Positions 1-8,124 of a stretch of 64,000 nt of DNA are shown here, in pieces (the stretch's first letter is position 1; each line of letters opens with the position of its first letter). A program made the translations under genes and the position numbers. The DNA is from Anaerocolumna sp. AGMB13025 (GTDB lineage Bacteria > Bacillota > Clostridia > Lachnospirales > Lachnospiraceae): positions 1,853,001 through 1,917,000 of the forward strand of contig NZ_CP121445.1 of the NCBI RefSeq assembly GCF_029689925.1, given 5' to 3'. The notes under the pieces are model-generated. The model was not told the DNA's origin. It made no database searches and saw only the letters and a program-made list of their open reading frames with translations.

Positions 1-2202
1 CTTTATATGAAGGAGCAGAGATTCGTTCGAAGCCTTATCATCAGCATAGGGAAGAGGCTTTGTAAGCAAATCATAATTGCCGGTCTGTTCCAGATAGTCA
101 CCAATACACTTAAGAGGCCAGAAGACAACATCTCCATGGCATTCACCGGCATCTAAAGTATAGCGGTCAAACATGAACCACTGAGGCCATTCTCCGGTAG
201 AAGCATACTGGTGGGAGAATATATTCCTAAGTATCTTAGCGGCAAGGTCATAGTGCTGAGTCATAAGGAAATATTCCATAGGACCCTGGCAGACATCTCT
301 GGTTCCCCAGGCAGCACCGCCAGGCTGTTCCAAGCCGTGAGGGGAAGCAAAATGAATCAGGGCATTGTGGGTATACCACCAGGCAGTCTGATTCAAAATC
401 TCAACACGTTCTGCAATCTCAGGACTGCCTCCGCTTACCTGGAAGCCTCTGTTAAGGTTGCGGTAATAATCAAGTGCCGCAGCCTTTTCTTCTTCAAAAT
501 TAAGGTCAGGAATTTCCTCTGTAAAATTACTGTCGGTGCTGCCTTTTATCATGCAGGAAAAGGCAGCAGTATCTTTTAACGTTACAGTTAAGAAGCTTTC
601 ATCAAAGGAGCGTTCTCCCTCAAAAAAGATACGGTCATCACTGATGAGATAGTCAGCGCCCGTAAAGAGCATATCATAATAAAGCTCTGGATATTCGGTT
701 GAGATATCTTTAAACCGTAACCCCTTTTCCAGAGTTTCATAAGTTACTTCTTTGGAGTGTTCCGTTTCACCGAGTACTAATTGATTTGTCAGAATGAAAT
801 CGTAAGTTTTATTTTGAAGGCTTTCTGCCTTAAGTACAACATAAGGATCACGAGCCGCAGTATAAGATGTAATTCTTAAGAGGTCATCTGGCAGTACATA
901 ATACCATCTTGCGTAATTCATTCCCATCTCAAAGAGGGCGGGAAGGGTTAGCAGTCTATAAGTTCCTGATAATTTAACATAGAGATGCTGACCGCAGTTC
1001 TTTTGTATATTCAAAAGTCCCCTTGAGGTGGAGAGAAGCTTATGAAAGGAGGTGTTTCCAAGGATTGTCTGACTGCCGAATAAACCATACATATAAGCAG
1101 TACTGGCCATGGCGTTTTGCCCTATTTCCTCTGTGGTATCAGCAGCCAGGTTTTCTGTTCGTACTTTCGGGCAGTTCATGATGATAGTACCATGGGGGCG
1201 TTCCGTACGAAGCTCTTTATCCTTGGTCACGATATGGCTGTAATCTTTTGTAAAGAAGGAAAGGAGAGTATCCTCTTTTGTTTCCTCTAATACCCAGTGG
1301 GGAAAGAGTTCGGATATTTTTTCCCTGGTAAGAGCTGGGGAAGAGTATGGAAGTCCAAACTCTCGTTTGAGTTTCATTCCGGGGCAGGGAGCAGTAAGTT
1401 CTTTTTTTAGGCTGGCATAAGCAGCTTTTAATTCTTCCTCAAATTCTGCTCCTTCGATTGCCTCTTTATGGTTCTCCTTGGCAAGTCCGTAAAAGGCAGT
1501 TGTTACCGGTTCTATTAAGGAAAACTTCTCAGTCTGTAAAGCAGTATAGGAGAACTCGAACTGATAGTTCACATCGGGGAGATCCCTTAAGAGTGCGGCA
1601 GGAGTATCGCTGTCTTTATAAGAAGTCTGAAAGAACTGCATACCATCCGTTGCATAATGAAGGACAGGTATTCCCGCTGAGCCTTGTCTTAAATAAGGAT
1701 AATTACCGCCTTGCTCCTGATTCTGACGGGAACATACCGAATAGCCTTTATCTGTTTTTACGATACTGTGGCCAAGATATTGTGAAACATAAAGTTCATT
1801 GGTCAGTACACTTTCAGCAGAGGATACACCAATATCCTGGCCGTATAAGAGATCAACCGTTTCCCCATTTCCCTTTAGGGTGATATCCCAGAACCAGACA
1901 CCTTCCAGTCCATAAAAAGTTACTTCATAACAGATACCGGAAGCAGTGCCGCTAAAGGTAAGGGAATTCTCGCCTTTACTCAGCACAGATTCGGAACGGA
2001 TTCCTAAAAGCGGATAAACACAAACAGAGTCATCTCTGTAAATTCTCAGATAGATATTATTTGGTGAGCCATCTTTTGCATTGCCGCGAAACTCATTTAG
2101 CATAATTCCTTGATGGAGGAAATCAAAGATGTCACCAGTGGGCAGGAAACGATAGGTGGTTTTGCCCTTTTGAAATACATATAGATGTTCAAATAACTTC
2201 AT
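1..2202 (-). CDS. GH94-family phosphorylase, probable 1,2-beta-oligoglucan phosphorylase (3' part beyond window)
   Basis: Translated on the minus strand from the ATG at 2202; about 734 residues are visible with no stop and the C-terminus lies beyond base 1. The family phosphorolyses beta-glucosidic oligosaccharides to glucose 1-phosphate in the cytoplasm. The N-terminal half is a beta-sandwich-type region. The catalytic (alpha/alpha)6 barrel follows, with GGAAWGTRDVCQGP around residue 636 (the Asp in GTRD is the expected general acid), then GEWPQWFMFDRY and GECHGDVVFWPL. These motifs are, from memory, closest to 1,2-beta-oligoglucan phosphorylases (Listeria innocua Lin1839; a characterised Lachnoclostridium phytofermentans enzyme of about 1100 aa), so roughly a third is probably missing. 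It faces a sugar importer across a shared regulatory region. GH94 placement is firm; beta-1,2 specificity is inference. A cyclic-glucan or cellobiose-type phosphorylase is the alternative. Confidence 0.82.
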   Translation of the reverse strand, partial: MKLFEHLYVFQKGKTTYRFLPTGDIFDFLHQGIMLNEFRGNAKDGSPNNIYLRIYRDDSVCVYPLLGIRSESVLSKGENSLTFSGTASGICYEVTFYGLEGVWFWDITLKGNGETVDLLYGQDIGVSSAESVLTNELYVSQYLGHSIVKTDKGYSVCSRQNQEQGGNYPYLRQGSAGIPVLHYATDGMQFFQTSYKDSDTPAALLRDLPDVNYQFEFSYTALQTEKFSLIEPVTTAFYGLAKENHKEAIEGAEFEEELKAAYASLKKELTAPCPGMKLKREFGLPYSSPALTREKISELFPHWVLEETKEDTLLSFFTKDYSHIVTKDKELRTERPHGTIIMNCPKVRTENLAADTTEEIGQNAMASTAYMYGLFGSQTILGNTSFHKLLSTSRGLLNIQKNCGQHLYVKLSGTYRLLTLPALFEMGMNYARWYYVLPDDLLRITSYTAARDPYVVLKAESLQNKTYDFILTNQLVLGETEHSKEVTYETLEKGLRFKDISTEYPELYYDMLFTGADYLISDDRIFFEGERSFDESFLTVTLKDTAAFSCMIKGSTDSNFTEEIPDLNFEEEKAAALDYYRNLNRGFQVSGGSPEIAERVEILNQTAWWYTHNALIHFASPHGLEQPGGAAWGTRDVCQGPMEYFLMTQHYDLAAKILRNIFSHQYASTGEWPQWFMFDRYTLDAGECHGDVVFWPLKCIGDYLEQTGNYDLLTKPLPYADDKASNESLLLHIK

Positions 2203-2275
2203 AGAGTCAGGTCCTTTCTACGTTAGCAACATTAATATGATATATTCCGGGTTTATCTTGTGCTTTGAACACAAG

Positions 2276-2289
2276 TGGAAACGTTACCA
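2276..2289. promoter_or_regulatory. LacI-type operator, GH94 side
   Basis: TGGAAACGTTACCA is a 14-bp near-palindrome (12 of 14 positions symmetric). It lies roughly +15 to +28 from the inferred GH94 start site, where a bound repressor would block transcription. It matches the perfect palindrome at 2535-2550, so one LacI-family protein, most likely that encoded at 7064, probably binds both. Confidence 0.7.
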
Positions 2290-2310
2290 TATTCAAGAGT
2301 TATTGAAAAT

Positions 2311-2339
2311 ATTATAGCGTTGCTGATTGTAATTGTCAA
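2311..2339 (-). promoter_or_regulatory. Sigma-A promoter of the GH94 gene
   Basis: Read on the minus strand, a perfect TTGACA (2339-2334) is followed after 17 bp by a perfect TATAAT (2316-2311). Transcription should start near 2304, about 100 bases before the ATG at 2202. Confidence 0.8.
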
Positions 2340-2475
2340 TGAAAACTAGAGAAATATTATCAGTAATTTATACAAAATCATAAACATTTAATGAAGAAAT
2401 AGCGAAAAGATAATTAATTATCTAGGAAAATATGTAAATATATAAAAATAATATTGTAAAATATTAAAAAACTGA

Positions 2476-2504
2476 TTGACAAAGAACCTCAATGACATTA
2501 TAAT
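2476..2504 (+). promoter_or_regulatory. Sigma-A promoter of the first importer operon
   Basis: Perfect TTGACA at 2476-2481, a 17-bp spacer and perfect TATAAT at 2499-2504. The start site should be near 2511, leaving an AT-rich leader of about 130 bases before the permease start at 2643. Confidence 0.82.
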
Positions 2505-2534
2505 TTTTAACATAAATCACAATTTGGTTTAGAA

Positions 2535-2550
2535 ATGGAAACGTTTCCAT
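2535..2550. promoter_or_regulatory. LacI-type operator, importer side
   Basis: ATGGAAACGTTTCCAT is a perfect 16-bp palindrome at about +24 to +40 of the importer transcript. Its half-sites GGAAAC and GTTTCC abut directly. Operators of this shape are typical of LacI/GalR-family sugar repressors. Confidence 0.78.
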
Positions 2551-2642
2551 GAAATAATGCTACAAATAGGGGAATAATTTTCATCTATGAATTGGTTATA
2601 TAGTAAGTATATCTAAAAAATGAATTGAAGGGCGGATTTTAT

Positions 2643-3578
2643 ATGGGTAAATTGACAATCAGCATGAAGAGCTTTTTTCGTGAAGTAAAGCGAAAGCGAG
2701 TTTTATTCTTAATGATTTTACCAGTAATCGTGTACTTTATTGTGTTCGCTTACATACCTATGCCGGGTGCATATATTGCATTTGTTGACTACAGTATAGG
2801 CAAAGGAATTTTTGGAAGCCATTTTGTCGGACTTAAAAACTTTGAATTTCTTGCAAAAACAGGAGACCTGTGGAGAATCACAAAAAACACCCTGCTGTAT
2901 AACCTGGCGTTTTTAACCTTCTGCAACTTATTCCAGGTGGCTTTTGCAATTATGATTTCGGAGCTTTCCAGTAAATGGTTTAAGAAGATATCCCAGTCAA
3001 TTATTCTGCTGCCATATTTTATTTCCATGGTTATCGTAGGGTTCTTTGCCTATAACTTATTTAATTATGATCATGGCTTTATTAATACCCTGCTGGCTAC
3101 TATCGGTCTGGAAAAACATGACTTTTATGCCGACCAGGGCATTTGGAAATATATTATCGTATTTTTCAAGGTCTGGAGCCAGACGGGATACGGTATGATA
3201 ATATACATGGCCACGATAACCGGAATCAGTGCCGAAATCTATGAGGCTGCTGCCCTGGATGGTGCATCACCAACACAAAAGATTCGTTATGTAACACTTC
3301 CATTATTAAAACCTACTGTTATATTACTTTTCCTCTTTGGTTTAGGCGGTATTTTAAAGGGTTCCTTTGATTTGTTCTATAACCTGATTGGCAATAATTC
3401 AGTTTTGTTCCCCCAGACCGATATCATTGATACCTTTGTATTTAGAAGTCTGGTAGGTCAGTTTAATTTCTCCCAGGGTGCAGCGGTAGGTTTCTATCAA
3501 TCAATATTTGGGTTGGTACTCGTATTGCTTGTTAATACAGTCGTGAAAAAAATAGAGCCGGATAGTGCGTTATTTTAG
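2643..3578 (+). CDS. ABC sugar importer permease, LplB type
   Basis: One of two membrane subunits of a CUT1-family oligosaccharide importer; 311 aa. Six hydrophobic segments span the membrane. The EAA loop (EAAALDGA, about residue 205) is the contact point for the ATPase. The N-terminus (LMILPVIVYFIVFAYIPMPG) and the C-terminal ending ALF are typical of LplB proteins. I chose ATG 2643 because AAGGGCGG lies 6 bases upstream; an in-frame TTG at 2625 would add six residues but has no ribosome site. It is the first gene of an operon with a second permease and a lipoprotein. No ATP-binding subunit is encoded nearby, so a shared MsmK-type ATPase from elsewhere is expected. The substrate is probably the oligosaccharide cleaved by the divergent GH94 enzyme. 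Confidence 0.9.
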   Translation: MGKLTISMKSFFREVKRKRVLFLMILPVIVYFIVFAYIPMPGAYIAFVDYSIGKGIFGSHFVGLKNFEFLAKTGDLWRITKNTLLYNLAFLTFCNLFQVAFAIMISELSSKWFKKISQSIILLPYFISMVIVGFFAYNLFNYDHGFINTLLATIGLEKHDFYADQGIWKYIIVFFKVWSQTGYGMIIYMATITGISAEIYEAAALDGASPTQKIRYVTLPLLKPTVILLFLFGLGGILKGSFDLFYNLIGNNSVLFPQTDIIDTFVFRSLVGQFNFSQGAAVGFYQSIFGLVLVLLVNTVVKKIEPDSALF

Positions 3579-3588
3579 GAGGTTTCAA

Positions 3589-4500
3589 ATGAGTAATATG
3601 AAAAAGATATCAAATAAAAAACCAATAGGTAAAGACGAAAAGATAATGAAGGTTGTCTTTACTATTCTGGTAACGGTGTTTGCCTTAATATGCCTGTTTC
3701 CTTTTCTTTTGCTGATATCCTCATCCTTTATGAGTGAAAAAGAAATTTTGACAGAAGGATATAAACTAATACCAAACAAGATTAGTTTCAGTGCTTATGA
3801 ATTTTTAGGCAGTAACATTAAGAATCTGCTGAATGCTTATAAAACAACTTTAACAATTGCTTTCGTTGGAACGTTACTTGGGCTTTGGCTTATGTCTATG
3901 GCAGGTTATGTATTGTGCAGAAAAGATTTTAAATACCGTAATCAGATTTCCTTCTTCATCTACTTTACTACCTTATTCAGCGGCGGTCTGATTCCAAGCT
4001 ATATCTTAATGGTAAACGGACTGGGTTTAAAGGATAATATCTGGTCTTTGATCTTGCCGGGACTCATGTCTCCCTGGTCCATTTTTCTGATGAGAAACTT
4101 TATGAAGTCCATCCCGGACTCTTTGTATGAATCCGCAGCCATTGATGGCGCAGGTGATTTTAAGATTTATTGGAAGATATTTATACCTCTTTCAAAACCT
4201 TCACTTGCAACCATCGGCTTATTCTTAACACTTGGTTACTGGAATGAATGGTATAATGCAATGCTTTATATCCAGTCAGCAAATAAATATCCTCTGCAAT
4301 ACTTTCTGCAAAAGATTGTAAGCCAGGCCAATGTCCAGCTTCTGGTGCAGCAGGGATTAAGTATTAATGTTGGAGATCTGCCTTCGGAGTCAATTAAGAT
4401 GGCAACCGCAGTAGTAGCCATTGGACCTATCATATTGGTATATCCCTTTGTCCAGAAGTATTTTGTAAGCGGTCTGACCATTGGCGCGGTTAAGGGATAA
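3589..4500 (+). CDS. ABC sugar importer permease, YtcP/AraQ type
   Basis: Second membrane subunit of the same importer, 303 aa. It has six transmembrane segments, starting with VVFTILVTVFALICLFPFLL. The EAA-loop equivalent is ESAAIDGAGDF near residue 190, and the C-terminus FVSGLTIGAVKG is the standard end of this family. The start at 3589 has AGGAGG 7 bases upstream, overlapping the preceding gene's stop; an upstream ATG at 3565 overlaps that gene and has no ribosome site. The stop is followed at once by an A/G-rich tandem array (4509-4670) before the binding-protein gene. Confidence 0.9.
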   Translation: MSNMKKISNKKPIGKDEKIMKVVFTILVTVFALICLFPFLLLISSSFMSEKEILTEGYKLIPNKISFSAYEFLGSNIKNLLNAYKTTLTIAFVGTLLGLWLMSMAGYVLCRKDFKYRNQISFFIYFTTLFSGGLIPSYILMVNGLGLKDNIWSLILPGLMSPWSIFLMRNFMKSIPDSLYESAAIDGAGDFKIYWKIFIPLSKPSLATIGLFLTLGYWNEWYNAMLYIQSANKYPLQYFLQKIVSQANVQLLVQQGLSINVGDLPSESIKMATAVVAIGPIILVYPFVQKYFVSGLTIGAVKG

Positions 4501-4508
4501 TAGAATAT

Positions 4509-4670
4509 AAGAAGTTCAGAAAAGGTAAGAAGTTAGGAAAGGTAAGAAGTTGAGAAAGGTAAAAAACTAAGAAAAGGTAAGAATCTAAGAAAAAATAAGA
4601 AACCAAGAAAAGGTAAGAAGTTATGAAAAGATAAGAAACCAAGAAAAAATTAGAAGCTAAGAAAAAGATA
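4509..4670 (+). repeat. A/G-rich tandem array, about 18-bp unit, 9 copies
   Basis: Imperfect copies of AAGAAGTTAAGAAAAGGT, 17-19 bp each, run from just after the permease stop. The + strand is almost entirely purine. The array lies inside the importer operon, between the permease and binding-protein genes. I see no coding function. Confidence 0.8.
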
Positions 4671-4733
4671 AAAGATACGATAATTTGCTGCATCAAACAG
4701 CTTATTATAAATTAAAAATTTAGGAGGAATAGC

Positions 4734-6296
4734 ATGAAAAAAATCATTACAATGTTATTAGTGGTAGTTTTGGCTGTAGGAATGCTTGCAGGCTGTAGTA
4801 AGAACAATACGGATAACAGCAGCAATCCACAAACAGCAGAAAATGGCGGGGCAGAAACAATAGACAAAGGAACTGTAGATACCTCAAAAGAGGTTAATCT
4901 GGTGCTCTATTTATGGGGTGGTGAAGGTGTTGCCAATAAGGAAATACTTGCACAATTAAATGAAAAATTAAAAGCTAGCATCAATACTACAATTGAAGTG
5001 AAGTATATCGACTGGGGTGATATTGGAACCAAATATCCATTATTATGGTCCTCCGGTGAGGATTTTGATATGGCTTATGTATCCTCCACAGCCAATGTAC
5101 CTTATTCCACACTGGTGAAGCAGGATGCACTTTATGACATAACTGATTTGATTGCAAAATATGCTCCTGCTTTAAATACAGAGTTAGCAGATAAATGGGC
5201 TAATGTAACCGTAGACGGTAAAATCTATGCCGTACCTAACAAATATTCTGAATATACTGCTTATGGTTTTGTAAGCCGTAAAGACTTAATGGATAAGTAT
5301 GGAGTTCCTGCCATCAGTTCCATAGCTGATATGGAGAAATATATGGATGGAGCCTTAGCAGACGGTCAGATTCCTCTAAACGGAAGTTCAAACTTAGCAA
5401 ACGATCTTTATAGAATGTTTGTAGCTACTACAGACGGATGGATCAATGCGCCTGGTATACCATCCTCCGGCTTATATCTGGTAACCGATAAAGAGGACAC
5501 CAGTAAGATTATACATCCCGCATTTACAGATGAATTCGAAGCCTTTGCGGTTAAGATGAATGAATGGGCAAACAAAGGATATTGGTCTAGGGATATTTTA
5601 TCTTCCGCACAGGATGATAAAGACAACTTCTACAATGGTCTGTCCTCAGCCTATATCAGCCATCAGCCTGACTGGACTGGTAATTACGGAAATCAGCTTA
5701 CCAAATTACCAGGAGTTGAAACTGAATTCTATTGCTTCCCGGAAGCACAAGGAAAGATTGTTAAAGCCACCGGCGTTGGTGCTGCAACAGCTATCAACAG
5801 GAATTCCAAATATCCGGAAAGAGCTCTAATGGTAATTGAAAAATTAATGACAGATAAAGAATGCTATGACTTATTCCAGTATGGTATCGAAGGAAAACAA
5901 TATGTTCTAAAAGATGGAAAAATCACACAACCTGAAGGCTTTGATGCTACTAAAAACGGTGGCGGCTTTTCAGCCTGGGCCTTCCGTACCGATGCTTTAA
6001 ACATTCCTCAGGCCAGTGAAGATCCTCGCCGCTATACCTTAAATGATGAATGGTCTAAGACAGCAATTGATGATCCTTTCGTAGGATTTAACTTTGACAG
6101 CACCCCTGTTTCAACAGAATTATCCATCATCTCTGACCTTGACGCAAAACTTGGAATACAGATACTGCTAGGCAAGACCGCACAAGACCCAAAAGAAGCA
6201 GTTGCTGAATACAGAAAGCAATTAAAAGCCGCAGGCGTAGATACTGTACTTGATGAAGTAAATAAACAATGGACAGCCTCCAATACTGCTAAATAA
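4734..6296 (+). CDS. Extracellular sugar-binding lipoprotein of ABC importer
   Basis: Solute-binding subunit, 520 aa, anchored outside the cell. The signal peptide ends in the lipobox LAGC with lipidated Cys21, followed by a polar Asn/Ser-rich linker to about residue 50. The mature part has the family-1 solute-binding fold (VNLVLYLWGGEGVANKEIL near residue 58; EDFDMAYVSSTA near 105). Its C-terminal helix LKAAGVDTVLDEVNKQW is typical of proteins annotated with DUF3502. It is the last gene of the first importer operon, with GGAGG 8 bases before the ATG. Placing the binding protein last is the reverse of the other two importers here. An analogous gene order with a phosphorylase is known for the Listeria sophoro-oligosaccharide locus, so a beta-1,2-glucooligosaccharide ligand is a reasonable guess. 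Confidence 0.88.
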   Translation: MKKIITMLLVVVLAVGMLAGCSKNNTDNSSNPQTAENGGAETIDKGTVDTSKEVNLVLYLWGGEGVANKEILAQLNEKLKASINTTIEVKYIDWGDIGTKYPLLWSSGEDFDMAYVSSTANVPYSTLVKQDALYDITDLIAKYAPALNTELADKWANVTVDGKIYAVPNKYSEYTAYGFVSRKDLMDKYGVPAISSIADMEKYMDGALADGQIPLNGSSNLANDLYRMFVATTDGWINAPGIPSSGLYLVTDKEDTSKIIHPAFTDEFEAFAVKMNEWANKGYWSRDILSSAQDDKDNFYNGLSSAYISHQPDWTGNYGNQLTKLPGVETEFYCFPEAQGKIVKATGVGAATAINRNSKYPERALMVIEKLMTDKECYDLFQYGIEGKQYVLKDGKITQPEGFDATKNGGGFSAWAFRTDALNIPQASEDPRRYTLNDEWSKTAIDDPFVGFNFDSTPVSTELSIISDLDAKLGIQILLGKTAQDPKEAVAEYRKQLKAAGVDTVLDEVNKQWTASNTAK

Positions 6297-6545
6297 AACG
6301 CAGCTAAACTTAAAAACAGATATAAGTTAGTAACTGATAAAGCTAGCACACGGAGGTTATATCTTATAAATTGTTATTGTAAGAGTGTTATATCCATACA
6401 GCAAAACATATATAATCTACCATATTTAAGTGATTGTAGGAGAGTAAAAAACATAAATACTTACTTATATAAATTAAGTAATAATGTAATTATAACTTTC
6501 TATAGGCTACAAAATACAGAAGTTTTATTAATATAGAAGTTACGG

Positions 6546-6616
6546 AAAAAGCTATACAAAGAAAAAGCTATACAAAGAAAAAGATATGCAAAGAAAAAAT
6601 TATACAAAGATAAAAG
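6546..6616 (+). repeat. A-rich tandem array, 16-bp unit
   Basis: About four to five imperfect copies of AAAGAAAAAGCTATAC lie downstream of the binding-protein gene. It is purine-rich on the + strand like the other arrays in this window. Confidence 0.65.
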
Positions 6617-6731
6617 CTATATAAATATAACAGGGAAAGTGGCAGGGGGAAATCTCCCTGTCAGTTTCTCTATAAATAAATACCAGGAAATTAAACGGCA
6701 AATCCGAAAGGAAAGAAACGCCAAAGACTAA

Positions 6732-6941
6732 AGCAGTATTCTGGTATGCTTGGAATCTTTTTGTATTGGAAAGGTTCCCCCTGGAACTTAAACTTGGTGA
6801 ACTGCGCCAAGGAGGAAAAGAGCAACTGTTTGAACGAAGTGAGTTTTGCTCATTTCCTCCTGCTTTAAGCAGTTCACCAAGTTATAGTGACAGGAGGGTT
6901 CTTTCCCTACAAAAAGATTCCAAGCATACCAGAATACTGCT
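6732..6941. repeat. 210-bp inverted-repeat element (MITE-like or long hairpin)
   Basis: Perfect 34-bp terminal inverted repeats (6732-6765 and 6908-6941, from AGCAGTATTCTGGTATGC to TACA at the inner edge) enclose a second, interrupted inverted repeat. Its matching blocks are AACTTGGTGAACTGC and GGAGGAAA.GAGCAA. The central loop is around TGTTTGAACGAAGTGAG. RNA from either strand would fold into a nearly 100-bp stem. There is no coding potential and no obvious target-site duplication. A MITE is most likely; a stable RNA or attenuator ahead of lacI is possible. Confidence 0.75.
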
Positions 6942-6981
6942 GGAAAATTTAAATTCAACCGTGAAGATAATACTTTCTCTG

Positions 6982-7010
6982 ATGACAATACGCAAAGAAT
7001 TGTGTATAAT
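6982..7010 (+). promoter_or_regulatory. Promoter of the first LacI-family gene
   Basis: ATGACA (6982-6987, five of six matches), a 17-bp spacer and a perfect TATAAT (7005-7010), 54 bases before the start codon. I see no copy of the GGAAAC/GTTTCC operator here, so autorepression is not evident. Confidence 0.65.
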
Positions 7011-7063
7011 TGTTAATTATGGGTAAAGTAAAAAACAAAGAATAAAAATATGGGACGGGGATT

Positions 7064-8089
7064 ATGGAAATAACGATAAAAGACATAGCCAAACTTTCAG
7101 GAGTTGGAATAACCACAGTATCAAGAGTTATAAATAATTCGGGACCAGTGAGCCCAAAAACCAGGGAAAAGGTTATGGCTGTGGTCCGGGAATATAATTA
7201 TGTTCCCAATAACAGCGCCAGAAACTTAAAATCCAATCAATCCAAAAGCATAGCCCTTCTGGTAAAATCCATTACCAATCCATTTTTTCAGAAAATGATT
7301 CATGTAATTGAACAAAAAGTAGCTTTAAGGGGATATCAACTAATCATCCAAAATGTTACAAGACTGCAAAATGAACTGGATATTGCAATATCAGAAGCCA
7401 AAGAAAGAAATCTTCAGGGAATCATAATTATGGGAGGGTCATTCAATTATACGGAGGCGAAATTCAGCGCTCTTAAGATACCCTGCGTATTCCTGACCGT
7501 CTCGGCAGGGGAGGATATCCCACTGGGGAGTTATTCCAGCATACGCATCAATGATGAATTGGAGGCTTTTAAGGCTGTGGATTATCTGATTTCATTGGGA
7601 CATAGAAGGATTGGTTTTATAATGAATGCTCCTGCGGATGAAATGACGCCTAACTCCCTGCGTTTTAAGGGATATTTAAGAGCTTTGCAGCAGTATAAGA
7701 TTCCTTATGATGCGGCTTTGGTAGCCTCGGAATTTTCCTCCCTTTCCGGTTATGATTTTGGATTTAAGATGATGAAACAACTCCTGGCTCAGAATAAAGA
7801 TATGACCGCGGTCTTTGCCTTTGCCGATATCGTAGCAATCGGGGCTGCGAAAGCGGTTTTGTCTAGTGGTTTAAAAATACCGGAGAATATATCCATTATT
7901 GGTTTTGATGGTATCGAAGAGGCAGAATTTTACCATCCGTCCATAGATACCATATCACAACCGGCAGAACAGATGGCATTATCCAGCGTTGAAGTGCTTT
8001 TTGATATGCTTCAGGGCGGAGAGACCAAACACATTGTATTTGAATCTTCATTATTAAAGAGAGGCTCCTGTATGGTCATGCACAAATAG
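7064..8089 (+). CDS. LacI/GalR-family transcriptional regulator
   Basis: 341 aa. The N-terminal helix-turn-helix and hinge helix are clear: TIKDIAKLSGVGITTVSRVINN, then the family's VREYNYVPNNSARNLKS. Residues 60-330 form the periplasmic-binding-protein-like effector domain (SIALLVKSITNPFFQ; AVDYLISLGHRRIGFI; DMTAVFAFADIVAIGAAKA; ISIIGFDGIEEAEFYHPSIDTI). It probably represses the divergent GH94/importer promoters through the 2276 and 2535 palindromes and releases on an oligosaccharide or its product. ATG 7064 follows a GGGACGGGG site. It lies upstream of and close to the phosphohydrolase-type gene at 8125, likely co-transcribed. Confidence 0.9.
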   Translation: MEITIKDIAKLSGVGITTVSRVINNSGPVSPKTREKVMAVVREYNYVPNNSARNLKSNQSKSIALLVKSITNPFFQKMIHVIEQKVALRGYQLIIQNVTRLQNELDIAISEAKERNLQGIIIMGGSFNYTEAKFSALKIPCVFLTVSAGEDIPLGSYSSIRINDELEAFKAVDYLISLGHRRIGFIMNAPADEMTPNSLRFKGYLRALQQYKIPYDAALVASEFSSLSGYDFGFKMMKQLLAQNKDMTAVFAFADIVAIGAAKAVLSSGLKIPENISIIGFDGIEEAEFYHPSIDTISQPAEQMALSSVEVLFDMLQGGETKHIVFESSLLKRGSCMVMHK

Positions 8090-8124
8090 GCGGTAAACTG
8101 ACAGGAGATAAAAAGGATGTAAAC

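Larger units (their letters stand above)
2203..2642. other. Divergent regulatory region of the first sugar locus
   Basis: This 440-bp gap separates the GH94 gene from the permease operon. It holds two back-to-back consensus promoters, each followed downstream by a LacI-type operator. The middle (about 2340-2470) is very AT-rich and shows no further structure that I can support. Confidence 0.75.
6297..7063. other. Long intergenic region with array, hairpins and lacI promoter
   Basis: From left to right: AT-rich sequence; a 16-bp A-rich array (6546-6616); a hairpin at about 6635-6669 (core CAGGGGGAAATCTCCCTG, no T-run) that may end or stabilise the upstream operon mRNA; a 210-bp inverted element (6732-6941); and the promoter of the LacI gene. 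Short reading frames over the inverted element are by-products of its symmetry. Confidence 0.65.

Noticed and set aside
211-1883. Plus-strand frames at the left end
   Set aside because: They are antisense to the continuous GH94 coding sequence, which has clear family motifs on the minus strand.
6635-6669. Classical terminator after the first importer
   Set aside because: There is a good hairpin but no T-run on the + strand; recorded only as a hairpin within the intergenic entry.
6766-7026. Small reading frames on both strands over the inverted element
   Set aside because: They exist because the DNA is palindromic; there is no ribosome site and no protein motif.
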